NCBI GenBank assembly: GCA_949752735.1
Contig: OX457037.1
Coordinates: 37,948,096-38,012,095 of the forward strand
Direction: 5' to 3'
DNA from: Lumbricus terrestris
Taxonomy: Eukaryota; Annelida; Clitellata; Crassiclitellata; Lumbricidae
Length of the DNA: 64,000 nt
Below the pieces are notes generated by a model that did no database searches, was not told where the DNA came from, and saw nothing but the letters and a program-made list of their open reading frames with translations. This document shows positions 10,331 to 20,850 of the stretch, in pieces (position 1 is the first letter of the stretch; every line of letters begins with the position of its first letter). Made by a program: the position numbers and the translations under genes.

Positions 10331-10570
10331 TATAATTCGATAGCAGAAATCACTTCACAGTTCTCTATTTAAGTTTCATTTATTGTAGAATCAATCAAGC
10401 GACTGTCTGTCGTTCATTAGCAATTATTTACACAGCCGATAAAATAGAAACAATATTAAAGATTCACTATTAAGGCCTTCCTAAAACGCCTATGTCTCTC
10501 GACTAGCTTAAGTTTTATCAGATCAGTTCACAGACTGACTATTTCACACCTATCCGATCAGTTCACAGAC
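10331..10570 (-). promoter_or_regulatory. Leader between 5' LTR and gag, with an unusual primer-binding region
   Basis: This untranslated leader is about 240 nt. Directly next to the LTR the element-strand sequence is GTCTGTGAACTGATC, not the TGG expected for a tRNA 3' end. The 18-bp block GATCAGTTCACAGACTGA occurs twice, at 10521-10538 and 10556-10573, 35 bp apart. The second copy crosses the inferred LTR border. Each copy contains a small inverted repeat (CAGT/ACTG). Priming may therefore use a non-standard tRNA region or self-priming, or the LTR border may lie elsewhere. Confidence 0.5.
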
Positions 10571-11194
10571 TGAATACACCACAACTAATATTTGCACCAA
10601 AATAGCGATACAAGTTTTATCTAATTGCACTTAGTTCAGGTTCGAGCTCTATAGATTAGGTTGCTTATACTTCCCTGTTCCCATTGATATTTTAGGACAG
10701 CCGATCCACCGTTTTCCGTCCTGTAGAAAGTTATTGAGTCGTCGGCCGATGCCAGAATTTCTCCGTCGGAAGCGTATTATTAATTTAATCGTTGCCGGAA
10801 ATCTTCTTAATTACACATCGATTCACAAGACATCGGAAGAACCTCGTCTTCTACCTGAGAAAACTTGCCAGAATCGAAAATACCATCAATTTCACCACGT
10901 TTCACGATTTCCACAAGCGTAGGTCTTAGCCGGTTCAATTCTGCTGCCCGACTGAAGGTTTGCGCGTTAATTTGCCGCAAGAGAGCGCTTCTTGGCGCCT
11001 AAAACATCGCGTGATGTCTAACCAATCAAAAATCGCACGTGGCGGAAAGTTCCATTGAAAAATGCATGGGAAGCTAAATATAGCGATGACCGCATCGATC
11101 AGTGCTAAGCATAGCACCCATGAATTCGTAATAGAAATAGCGGCCTTACTTAAGTAAATAAGTAAGGTAGCTTGTAGCAACCTGGTTCGCTACA
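10571..11194 (-). repeat. 5' LTR of the gypsy element, 624 bp
   Basis: It spans TG at 10571 to CA at 11194 on the plus strand. It carries a TATATTTA box near 11075-11082, an ATTAAA signal at 10784-10789, and a CAG|GTAGAA splice-donor-like site at 10854-10853. That donor falls inside the predicted RNA. The sequence beyond 11194 (TATATAGGCC) differs from the polypurine tract, which fixes the outer end. Confidence 0.93.
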
Positions 11195-11538
11195 TATATA
11201 GGCCTACACGCTGCCGCCGACAAAGATCGACTTTTTCGGCAAAACTTTTCTGACGGCCTTTTTTTACTCGTCAAAATTTCTGGCGACGTTTTTTAGCCAT
11301 CAGATGGTTTTCCAATGATTTTTGGCCCGAAATCCTTATAAATTTTTATGAATTCTTCTTCTTCTTCAAAAATCGCCTTCCTCTGCGTATTCACACTTAG
11401 TCTTTGTGATGTTAGTACGTATTGTATACGCTGTATACCCTCGTTTTCAGAGGTGAGTTACTGTAGGCTATAGGCTAGGCTGTCTTAGGCTCTTAGCCTA
11501 ATCAAATGAATCGTAGGTTAAAATAATTGATCGTAGGC
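11195..11538. other. Flank of the retrotransposon, nothing recognised
   Basis: Unique-looking sequence with CG-containing T-rich runs and a TAGGCCTA motif. A good 5' splice-site match (AGAG|GTGAGTTA) lies near 11452, but no ORF or second splice site supports an exon. Confidence 0.4.
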
Positions 11539-11690
11539 ATGGGCGGAGTTTTCAGGGGCTAGGGAGGCTAAGCCCCTCCCCAAGAAAACCCAGATTCATC
11601 AATGGTGTTTTTTCCCGGGCTTAGCCTCCCCCAAGAAGACTTTAGCGGCAAGTTTAGCCCCTCCAAGAGCGGAAACCAAACTCTGCCCAT
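11539..11690. mobile_element. Foldback MITE, 152 bp, with 10-bp target duplication
   Basis: The ends are inverted: ATGGGCGGAGTTTTC at 11539 against ATGGGCAGAGTTTGG read back from 11690, with further pairing of GGGGCT and AGCCCC inside. The 10-mer GATCGTAGGC flanks both sides (11529-11538 and 11691-11700) as a perfect target-site duplication. A 9-11 bp duplication is typical of Mutator-like elements, so a non-autonomous MULE is my best guess. There is no coding capacity. Confidence 0.8.
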
Positions 11691-11700
11691 GATCGTAGGC

Positions 11701-12104
11701 TATTAAGCACACATATGTTTCTTCTCTGGCAATGCTGGCATGCATGCTCAAATTGCATTTACACTTGTAGTTGTGATCGAGTTGTCTACCTTTGAATCTT
11801 CTGTAGGTTTAATCTTGACCTTGGATCGAGGATCTCGAGGCCTCGAGGAGTAGATCTAGGCCTATAGACATCATACACGTTTGGCGCCAAAAGGTTACAA
11901 TTCATAACTTCACTCTTTTTATATTTCTTTATTCAACAATCCGGTTGACAGACCGCAACCGGTTGGGCCCTACAGTGTAGGCCTACAATTATGCAATTTA
12001 AACAATTCACAAGGACGGAGATCACAGAATAGTACACAAATCTTAACTAAACTAACGGAGCAGACAGCTAGCCTGCAATGCATGGCGCTAATAGCAGCCT
12101 ACAA
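11701..12104. other. Intergenic, nothing recognised
   Basis: Only short palindromic fragments such as GGATCGAGGATCTCGAGGCCTCGAGG and a GGCGCCAAAAGG motif stand out. There is no coding signal. Confidence 0.4.
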
Positions 12105-12116
12105 AGCAAATCCGCC

Positions 12117-12189
12117 CAACGGGGACTCGAACTCGCTACCTCTGGCGCTCTACGCCAGCGTGTTATCCATTGTGCTACTAGGCCCTATA
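12117..12189 (-). pseudogene. tRNA-Arg-like pseudogene or SINE head
   Basis: The minus strand begins GGCCTAGTAGCACAATGGAT and resembles a tRNA-Arg D arm. A perfect 5-bp anticodon stem (CTGGC/GCCAG) follows, with a 7-nt loop and a B-box-like GTTCGAGTCCC. The acceptor stem does not pair and only two of five T-stem pairs form, so it is unlikely to be functional. The loop would place AGA at the anticodon, which does not fit an Arg body. It may be the tRNA-derived head of an old SINE. Confidence 0.55.
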
Positions 12190-12795
12190 CCGGGCTCCCA
12201 TCGATGCAATAATATTGTGACTAATTTATGCCAAATAAATAAATATATCCTAGCTAGAGCCTACGTCCCTCTGGTGTCGACTCTTCAAACGACACGGTAC
12301 AAGATCAATCCACGCACCTTGGACACAACTTTGGCTCGAGCCGCTCGTGGCGCGGGTCAGAACTCGGAAACACCTCGAAGGCGGAGTCCAAGGTCTCTGG
12401 GCGGAGTCCAACGCATACGCTATTAATAGATCCTTCCCAGAATGCTATCCACCTGCTATCCACTATTAAGGCAAAAATAAATAATAGATTATGTGCGCTA
12501 CACATCGCACCCTACCATTACTGGAGGAGCAACTGCAAATTACTTTTTTTCAAATGCCACTCGCAAGGTCTACACAAAAAATTCAATTCAAAGCGTGAGT
12601 TTGGTCGAGGTCTCTTAGGACGTACGACAAAGACTCGTTTTCTAATTTAAGTTTCTATTATTATTTCTGTGTTTTATTTTACATTTTTTACATGTAACCG
12701 GGTGCGGAATTGTTTGATTTTAAATTAAACGAATATACATACAGGTCGGCATCACGATTTGCACGCGATGCGATTGTCTCCGTTCCCAGCGATGT
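12190..12795. other. Intergenic, nothing recognised
   Basis: Two GGCGGAGTCCAA copies near 12382 and 12400 and a CTATCCACCTG/CTATCCACTA doublet near 12446 are the only patterns. No gene is supported. Confidence 0.35.
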
Positions 12796-13044
12796 CAACA
12801 GACATGCGCAACGTTACGTCGGTAAAATAGGTCATCGGCAAGTAGGGCACTGCACATGCGCAGTGTGTGTTGATGACGGATAGTGATGGATGACTGGAGT
12901 TGGATGGGTTAGATGGTGGTGGTGTTTCCAGCTGTTTGGTGGAAGAACGGCGTCCTCTAATTTTACCAGAGGCCGCACAGTTGCCGTGATTTGACCGGGG
13001 CTACGGATCGTATGTGATGAACTGCACCCTGCTTCGAAATTGGG
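12796..13044 (+). promoter_or_regulatory. Candidate NRF1-type promoter and first exon ending in a splice donor
   Basis: Two NRF1-like motifs occur, GACATGCGCAAC near 12802 and GCACATGCGCAGTG near 12852. A local run of CG dinucleotides and a strong donor, TGGG|GTGAGT, follow with GT at 13045-13046. This looks like an untranslated first exon of a plus-strand gene or long non-coding RNA facing the CNOT1 3' end. I could not find a convincing coding exon downstream, so the gene itself is not identified. Confidence 0.3.
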
Positions 13045-13046
13045 GT

Positions 13047-14429
13047 GAGTTTTAGCCTTGATTAGAACGATTTTTCAGGTGCCTGGGAGCGAGCGAGCTC
13101 ATGCATACATAATCGAAGGCCGCCGTGCTCTCTCTCTCCGACGGTGTGATCGACCGGCCTTGGCCTGGGTAGCCCTTGACGTCAAGGATATCGTTCCCCC
13201 AGTGAACGCCCTCGCCTTCTGCTGTACATCGCGCCTATCGTTTGATCGATCTGGCCGCGTATCGGTTCAAGGACTCGTCAGTGCTCTGCATAGACATATT
13301 TGGATATAGGCTTTGCCAGTGGCAGTTAGCATTTGGGACTAGGTGGTAGGTGGTGTGTCTTAGGGTAGAAAGATGCTCATTTCAACGAAAGTGACCGTGG
13401 GTTAGAAATGAGTGACAGTGTGAAGTGGTAAGTAGTGAACGAAGTGTTCGATATATTTCTCAATTTAGAAGTTAGTGTTTCACTTAATGGCCATGTTGGA
13501 TTTTTAAAGTGGAGTTAGCTGTACGGTTAGTGAGCTGTGAATGGAGGAATTTTATAGTTATGTCGCTTTAAACTGACATCCATAAAGGACATGGCTAGGA
13601 TTTAATCTCAGCTGTTGTTATTGCAATATCTAGCACCTTTGGGAAAAGACGTATGTGGACAGTATTTTAAATGCTAATATTTAAAATACAGTACTTCCAC
13701 AGAATATAGGTAAAGTATAGCTATGCCTTAAGTAATTATCTTTTCTGTAGTATTGCTTTGAACACTATCTAATCGTAATTGTAATCTCGAAACTTCTACA
13801 ACGCCCACAAAAGCTAAGTCAGTATTATGCACTTTGTACTTATATTTTAAATACAGGGCTTATACTTAAATTACTTTAAATGTTTTTTTAGTATTTTGTA
13901 CAAAACACATTATCAAAATATATTGCTAAGATACTGTTATTTCTCATTAACAAAACAATAAGGTATGCTGCATGCACAAGGCCATCCAATAATTATTATT
14001 GGACGGGATCATTCAAGTGCTGGTCATGTTATCGGCTTGTCTCCACCAGCCACCAGCAGTGTGCAGAGGTCAAGTCAATATTTGGAGTTGGCCAGAAAAG
14101 AGCTATGCTGGAGTTACGACTCACTGGATTTCAGATATTGTGAGGCATTCATTGCTCCGCCTTGTTCACGCTTGACGTCACACGTAATTATGATGTTGCT
14201 GCCAAACACAACATGAATATTAATTCAGACTTGACCGTGCAAACATAACCCTCCCAGCCACTCGATTAATTCATCTGCAGAATATCAGAAGCCAGTGGTA
14301 CTTCCGCTTCCATACTGCTTGCTTCTTTTTAAGTACCATCGATAGTGATCTGAAATTTATTTTAAAAGCCGTAATCGCTTAATGGACTTGAATTTTGAGC
14401 AACTGCGCTATTTAAGGCCGATGTCTGAA
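13047..14429 (+). other. Possible first intron or intergenic, nothing coding recognised
   Basis: AT-rich after 13.5 kb. Short ORFs at 13058-13309 and 13965-14216 lack any recognisable domain and look random. Confidence 0.3.
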
Positions 14430-14600
14430 ATGGAGTGAAGTTGATGCTCTGCTCCCTTTCTGGAACTTCTTCTCAGGAATTTCTCTGTCATCTTAAGACA
14501 GTTGTATTTTGCTGTGCTGGGGTTGGGAGCGCGTCTGAGTAGTCCCCTTGAACAGGTGCGAATACAAATGCACTTAATGATTGAATGAATGAATATCTAA
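14430..14600 (+). repeat. LINE 3' tail fragment
   Basis: It contains the tail signature seen elsewhere in the window: GGGAGCGCGTCTGAGTAG, then CTTGAACAGGTGCGAATAC and a (AATG)n end. It is degenerate, has lost its coding part, and belongs to the same family as the copies at 23420, 32264 and 53530. Confidence 0.6.
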
Positions 14601-15099
14601 GCGCCATATAAAGAATGCTGAACTGAAGAAATGCTTTCGTTGGTATTCAAAATTTCATATTAAGAATTTGAGTTTCAATTTTATGTGGCTTGACTATTTG
14701 TGTTGAGGGGTTCAACCCCTTAGTCTTTCTTAGGGCTCCGTAGTAGAATCTTCTTTTTACACCCAAACTCCATGTGTATCATAGGCTGACCCCCAGTGTT
14801 TGGAAGTGTAGAAAAAGAAGTGCCTGGATGTCCTTACCTTTCCAGACTGCCGTCCATGACCGTCCAGCCACACTTTAGACCTTGATGACCCCCAGTTATT
14901 TTTCTATAATTCTCATACTGTTGCTATTTAATAATTCGTAATTACCTTTGATGTTGCTGTCTTTTCCTCCTAACTGTAAATAATGTCTTTATTTTGCAGT
15001 TTTCTTTATGTCCATGTCTCAGCTAATCTTGTTATTTGTTATTAATATTTTCAGATCTGCTGCAGCATGATTGATGAGGCAGCTGGTCAGCTTTCAACT

Positions 15100-15412
15100 G
15101 AAAAATCTGGAACCGTGTTGGGATGCTGAAAAATCTGGAACCTTGTTGGGATGCTGAAAAATCTGGAACCGTGCTGGGATGCTGACAAATCTGGAACCCT
15201 GTTGGGATGCTGAAAAATCTGGAACCCTGTTGGGATGCTGAAAAATCTGGAACCGTGTTGGGATGCTGAAAAATCTGGAACCGTGTTGGGATGCTGAAAA
15301 ATCTGGAACCGTGTTGGGATGCTGAAAAATCTGGAACCGTGTTGGGATGCTGAAAAATCTGGAACCGTGTTGGGATACTGAACAATCTCAAACCGTGTTG
15401 GGATGCTGAAAA
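15100..15412. repeat. 28-bp minisatellite, about 11 copies
   Basis: The unit begins CTGAAAAATCTGGAACCGTG and ends TTGGGATG. It repeats about 11 times with few differences (CCGTG/CCCTG/CCTTG variants). The array begins about 45 bp after an acceptor-like TATTTTCAG. Because 28 is not a multiple of three, all minus frames read through it, which makes long but meaningless ORFs. Confidence 0.95.
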
Positions 15413-18400
15413 AGATTAACAGGGTCAAATAGTTATCTGAATTTGTTAGAATGGGAATGGAAAGTAGGAAGAGGTAACACTTCATTTTTGGTTGATTCCG
15501 TTTTAAATTACTGGTCAGCAACTGTCCTTAAAATGTACCCAACTTTATGTTACAAGCTACTTTTTAATATTGTTATTCTGTATCTGAAAAATTAAGTTTT
15601 TTATGGTTCAGAAGTTCAAATCTTCTCTGGAACAGAATGAGGGTTATTAGAAATTTAGGCAGTTATAGCATTTTGTTGAGGAACATTTTGTGTAAAGAGT
15701 GTCACTGGAAAGGAATAGAACTAGACATATGGGAGTTAATTTGTGAGCACTTTTTGTAATACTGAGTATAGGCAGAAAGTGACTGATCTAAACAGATCAA
15801 AGTTCTTTGCAACTTGCATAAACTTTCCATAATGTTTATATAAAACATAGCTTAGGGAGTGTCAAATTCTTTCTTTACGCATGTATGAATTTCGTGTTAA
15901 GGAGATTAAATTCTGTAAAAAATCAACTTTCTGTACAAAACAAAATGTTACCTTTGATGTTCTTGTAATGTTCTTGTGCTGGTAAATTTTCTCTTAAAAA
16001 ACTTTTCACCTAGTCTAGTTCTCTGTTCTGCCCAACATATTGTTTTCTTAATTTACTACTCAAGATTAAAATTTATTCACTTCTTACTGGTATTGACATT
16101 TTTGAGATTTCAGATTATATCATGGCAGAATTGTATCCAATTCTTCGCCATTCAGTTTCCTTCATCAGCTTTTGCTCTAGCAGTGAAAACAGCTATTGTT
16201 GTTGTTGTTGTCAATTTAGGAAATAACCTTCAGACAATCATGACTGTGCAACTGTTTCTACGTTGCTTGTGCCTTGTTTAGGTAAATTGTTTTATTAGGC
16301 AAGTAAATATTAGGCAAGTGCTAAAATTATGCTTTATGCTGACACGTTTCTCATTAAGAACAAACTGAGTTGCAATAGTCCATTTAGATTCCACGTCTTT
16401 GTAGGCGTACTGCTTCTTTTTCTTGGCCAAAGCTACATTTATGCAGCTCACGTTATTGCAGTACTACTTGTACAACATGAATCAATTGTAAAGGCAACGG
16501 AACTGTTGTGTCAATTGTTTTGCGTTCGATTTTCTTATTAGGCTTGATTTCGTTGATTGACGGTAGTTGACGTTAATTATAGTAGGCTATAAAGGTCTGT
16601 TTTTTGAATGATATGCTTAAACATGTATTTATAATATACATTGAATCGATGTATGCAATGTTATAACCTAATTAATGTTTCTCCTGTTTTTTTTTCTTCT
16701 GCGGCCTATCCAGACTGAATTTGGATGCCTCAGTCGTAGTTTACCATTTTAAGTCTGTGTAACGTTCAGAGTGTGGATGAAACACTCCCGGTGACCAGGA
16801 AATGTAAATAAAATATTTACTTGTGCTGAAACACTTATATAGCCACTTATATCCGATTGTCTTTAGGGTTTAATTGTTATCGCTTATATTATACATGTTT
16901 AAGTTTTCACGCCGCGGTGCGTACACATTGTCTTTTGTCCCAGGTAATCGTTTTTTTGTTTGCCATTACAAAAGAAAAGGATCGTAGGGCATTATCGAAG
17001 CAGGTCGTTGCTCATTATAGCTCGTTAGTAACGGTCGTTAAATCATGTTAGCACAGCTTTGCTTTCTCATTTAGTTCTTTCTTTGTAAGCTGCTAGGAGA
17101 TCCTTGTTAAAATGTTTACTCCCGTTAATGAACTTTTAGGAAAAAGTTTTAGGCAAATGTGTATTGTTAATTATAACGCAATGCGACTATGTGACTGGTG
17201 TGACAACTCTTAGTATTGACTTGCATGTATATTTACATTAAATTTAATGTAGGTAATGCATACGTATTTCTTACATTAGTTTAATTAAATATATATACTT
17301 TCATACATCAGTATATTTGCATGTGCATATGCTACATGTATGTGTATATGTAAATATAAGTATATATTTATTTTCGTTAAATGATAAATATGTGCGTAAA
17401 TAATGCAGTGTAGAAGGATGGGAGGCAGTATAGAGGTTTCAGGGAAGTTGTTTTCAGGATGTCTAGTACACCAGAACTGAATTGTCTGTTTCCCAGCTTT
17501 TGCATGTGCAGAACGGTTATATCTTTGAAACTTTTCGGATCTGTCTGCATTAAACTCTTGTAAATGGTTTCCCTTGAAGACTGGCAAGTATTTGTATTCA
17601 ACGCTCTTCGATTTTCAAATTGTTGTATTATGCACGCTTCATTATGATTTCTGAGGTGTGTGATCTGGTCGATTGCATGTGTGATGTGATTGCATATTTT
17701 CAAGCCACTGATCCTTTGAATGACAAGGAATTATTAAAAGCTATTGGGGGAAGGGGGGTGGTAGGGAATGCAGTTCATTGGTAAAGTGTAAATTTTATCA
17801 TTTCTCTTTTCAGAGCACACAAGAATGAGTCATAACCAGATTCTTTTGGTATCACTGCTGCAGCCGTAACGTTATTCTTTGGTGCTGCACTTGATATAAA
17901 ATTTTAAATCGTAAGGTTTTCGTTGAAATCAAGGAATACAAAATAATTTCAAGTCGAAAATGGAATTCATTTTAAAACCTAAAGCAGTAGGTCTCTTGTC
18001 ATTAGCAGTAGGTTTGTGGCTTAGTAGGTTAAGGAAATTGTATTTTGGTCTCATGTGTTACTGAATTCCTGTTTGTTGAGAAACTTTGTTAATAGTGCAT
18101 AGATTTGTCGATACGTGTCAGCTTGTCAAGCTGTTGAATAGTTGTGCAAGGACTAGTAATTTATTGTAATTTCGCATACATATGTATAATTATGTAAATG
18201 TTAATCACTTGTTACAATTAGTCGTTTGTACGCAAAGTTAACTTACGTTATAACGTTGTTGATGGCTAAATGTGATGTAGTTGCTCTTTTCGGGTTCTTA
18301 GATTCGGGGCTCTGACCTGCAGATGGAACATTTAGTTAGGACAGTTTTCTTATCATGCTTACCCTCTAACACTACCTTTAGTAGCACCTTACTGTTACTG

Positions 18401-19303
18401 TTTTATGCTAATGCTAATTTGGGAAATATTTAAGCCACTGGTGCAGGTCTAATTTGCGGAATTTTTTTTCGTATCCAGCAGTGTGAAATGACAAAAGTTA
18501 AAGTCAGAAATGGTATATCAAGGTTACAGCTGAATACATTAGCCGAGGTTTTGTTAAAAAATAAATATCCGATTAATTTGTAATTTGTTTCAATAATGAA
18601 TGATAAAGCAGTAAGCTGAGAGGGAAGTTGATTTTATCAGTCTTTTGACATGGGTGACCTTGAAGTTGCTCAAGATCCAAAGAGCTGCTGTAGTGCCTAT
18701 GCTTTTAAAGTATGAAATGTAGGCTGTAAATCACTGTTTTCTTTAAGCAGCAGCTGATAATAATTTTTGGAAAGTTTCATATTAATTTAATAAAGTTGAG
18801 CTTCAGCAAAGTGTAATGCGAAAAAAAACACTTTGTCCACGAGTTTGTTATTCGCTAACCAGTGTGTGGAAGGTTTTTTGGTCCCAACAAAAATATTAGA
18901 GCAGTAATATTAAAACAGTAATATTATGGTGTTTTAAATTGTTGGTGTTATCTTTTCACTGTTTTTAAACCATTTGTTTTAAAATTGAAGCAGCCATTCA
19001 ACTTGAGAATTGTACAAAGTGATATGTATAATCATTGTTGTTATCTTTCTGTTGTTATCCTTGACTAGGAATAAATGAATCGAGCGTGTGTTTCGTATTT
19101 TCAAATATGTTAGTCTTTCAAAGCATAGAAGGATTGTAAAGCAGTTGAAGATCTTTACTCATAGATTGTCTTTCCTTAGTGATGGTACACTGCTAAGCTG
19201 TTTTTAAGGAATTTTTAGAACGGCACAACCCTTCTTTTCTTTCCCATCCTCCATGGTAAATTACCTTCAATCGGACGACACAACTTTTTTACTAGTTTCA
19301 ACT
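15413..19303. other. AT-rich non-coding stretch
   Basis: No exon, repeat family or RNA gene is recognised over 3.9 kb. There are scattered T-rich acceptor-like sites (near 16715 and 17813) and AT runs around 17285-17390. It could be intron of the hypothetical plus-strand transcript or intergenic DNA. Confidence 0.4.
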
Positions 19304-20164
19304 CGCGCCCCCAGAATTACATAGTTCTATGTCCACTTTTTGCGAAACCGAGAAAAACGAATTTTAAGATTTGGTAACGAAAATGTTTTTCCCTGTTTCA
19401 TTGATGGCGATTGAATTTACATTTTCGGCCAACACTGTTTTTTCCTAGCATGATCATGGTGTTTATTTTGATCATGATTTAAATTTAATATGAGTAATTT
19501 ATATAAAATTATGGCAGGGGTGACAATTTTTGGACATAGAGCAGTATAGTATTAATAATGCCGTGATTATGGACACAGAAAACTATACGATTGCGTACTA
19601 TGTCCATTAGCAACTCTATTACACAGCAATTTTGAAGCGACGTCGTACTGTCATATTTCCGTTTGGCTGGAACTTTTTTACAGAATATTATAATATTTCT
19701 TAAAAGCTATCTTTTTAATCTTAGATTCACACTGCCGGTTAAAACAATTGTCTACATTTCGGTTTTTTTGCAAGTTGCCAAAGCGTCACCATTATTTCGG
19801 GCAACAAGTCCGGGTCACGTGTTCTAATCTCTCATTGCTATTGGCCATGGACATAACGCTGTATAGAAATATTTCACACATCCATAAATCGCTGTTATTT
19901 TTGAGGACATAGACCATATCACCTAACAAGCACGTGACACAAATTACACTTTCTATTGGTTGTGGACAGGTGTCTCTATAGCCTTGAAAAACCTTCCAAA
20001 TTTATGGACATAGAACTATTTTGTACTGGCATATGAGCTTTACAAAGCGTTTCCAGTTAAGCTAGACGGCTGAGGACATAGCCCATGTCACCGCCATAAC
20101 GGATATAGCATTAGGTTGATGTTTCAAAAAAGTGGACATAGTACTATATAATTCTGAGGGCGCG
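19304..20164. mobile_element. Non-autonomous inverted-repeat DNA transposon, 861 bp
   Basis: The termini read CGCGCCC[C/T]CAGAATTA, then ATAGT.CTATGTCCACTTTTT, on both strands over about 40 bp with three mismatches. The 4-mer AACT flanks it at 19300-19303 and 20165-20168. The interior holds about ten copies of GGACATAG-like motifs, several paired with a CTAT a few bases on, in both orientations. There is no ORF. Four-base duplications occur in Sola-type elements, but I cannot assign the superfamily. Confidence 0.82.
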
Positions 20165-20168
20165 AACT

Positions 20169-20790
20169 GCAGAGAAGTGCTTTTACAACTGCACAAATCC
20201 TTTTAGAACTGCACATTTTGTGTACAACTGCACGCTAAGATGCCCTGGTACACTGGTGCAGCGTAACGTGTGTGGCTTTACACTAACCAAGAAGTTCTCC
20301 TTCCATCACCCAAACTACATAGAAAGCACAACATAATGCCAATTTCTTTTACTTGAAACAAGGTTTTCTAACTGCAACTCAAACCAAAAGCAATTTATAC
20401 ATAAAGTCAGCAGAATGTCAGTAATCGAACTTCTTACGGACGCGCTCTACATTCACGGTCGCTTAACCTCTGTATAATGACGGAAAAACACACGAATCAA
20501 AAACAGACGTGGATTAGAAATAAGTAACAGAATCTGATTAAAACTAGTAAAACCAAATCAGTCTCCTCTAGCAGGCAAATGTCCGCATGTTCATTGTCCA
20601 TGGTCGACACGAAATACCCAGACAGCGCATACTTCAGCTGGAGTGATAGGCAAACCAAAATGATTTGCAAGAGGGGCTGGACGCACCAACCACACAGCCG
20701 CGCTATTTACATACCTGAATGAAAAACCAGATGGGAGCCGCTTAAACGCCTCACCAGATGATAGTACTTTGGATAGACTTACTTTCTTGG
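20169..20790. other. Intergenic between transposon and CNOT1 3' end
   Basis: Three AACTGCAC copies occur within 20178-20235, next to the transposon. Nothing else is recognised. Confidence 0.35.
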
Positions 20791-20814
20791 TCTTAGCTGT
20801 ATTGTCCTATTCTT

Positions 20815-20850
20815 TTTATTTATATTATAATGGGCCTGTTTAATTTTATT
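20815..20850 (-). terminator. CNOT1 polyadenylation signals
   Basis: Two AATAAA hexamers on the minus strand, at 20850-20845 and 20820-20815, lie about 650-690 nt after the CNOT1 stop. They are the only canonical signals I noted in that interval. Confidence 0.5.

Larger units (their letters stand above)
1..11194 (-). mobile_element. Ty3/gypsy LTR retrotransposon, nearly complete
   Basis: The order on the minus strand is 5' LTR (10571-11194), leader, gag-pol (10330-3908), about 1.9 kb of non-coding spacer, an extra ORF (1979-1164), a polypurine tract, and the 3' LTR (623 to the window edge). Protease, RT, RNase H and then integrase is the Ty3/gypsy order, and a GPY/F motif follows the integrase core. 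LTR copies match wherever compared and the 6.4-kb frame has no stop, so insertion looks recent and the element may be intact. The left edge of the window removes at least one LTR base, so the left target-site duplication cannot be seen. On the right the flank begins TATAT. Total length is about 11.2 kb, long for an invertebrate gypsy element because of the Gag extension, the spacer and the extra ORF. Confidence 0.95.

Noticed and set aside
11440..11462. Strong donor-like AGAG|GTGAGTTA
   Set aside because: A lone 5' splice-site match with no exon, ORF or promoter evidence.
15032..15521. Two minus-strand ORFs of 119 and 144 aa with repeated FFSIPTRFQIFQHPNTV
   Set aside because: They are read-through of the 28-bp minisatellite in different frames, with no start context or domain.
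17805..17880. Acceptor-like TTTCTCTTTTCAG followed by a 14-codon ORF
   Set aside because: Too short and without homology. T-rich acceptor-like sites are common in this AT-rich stretch.
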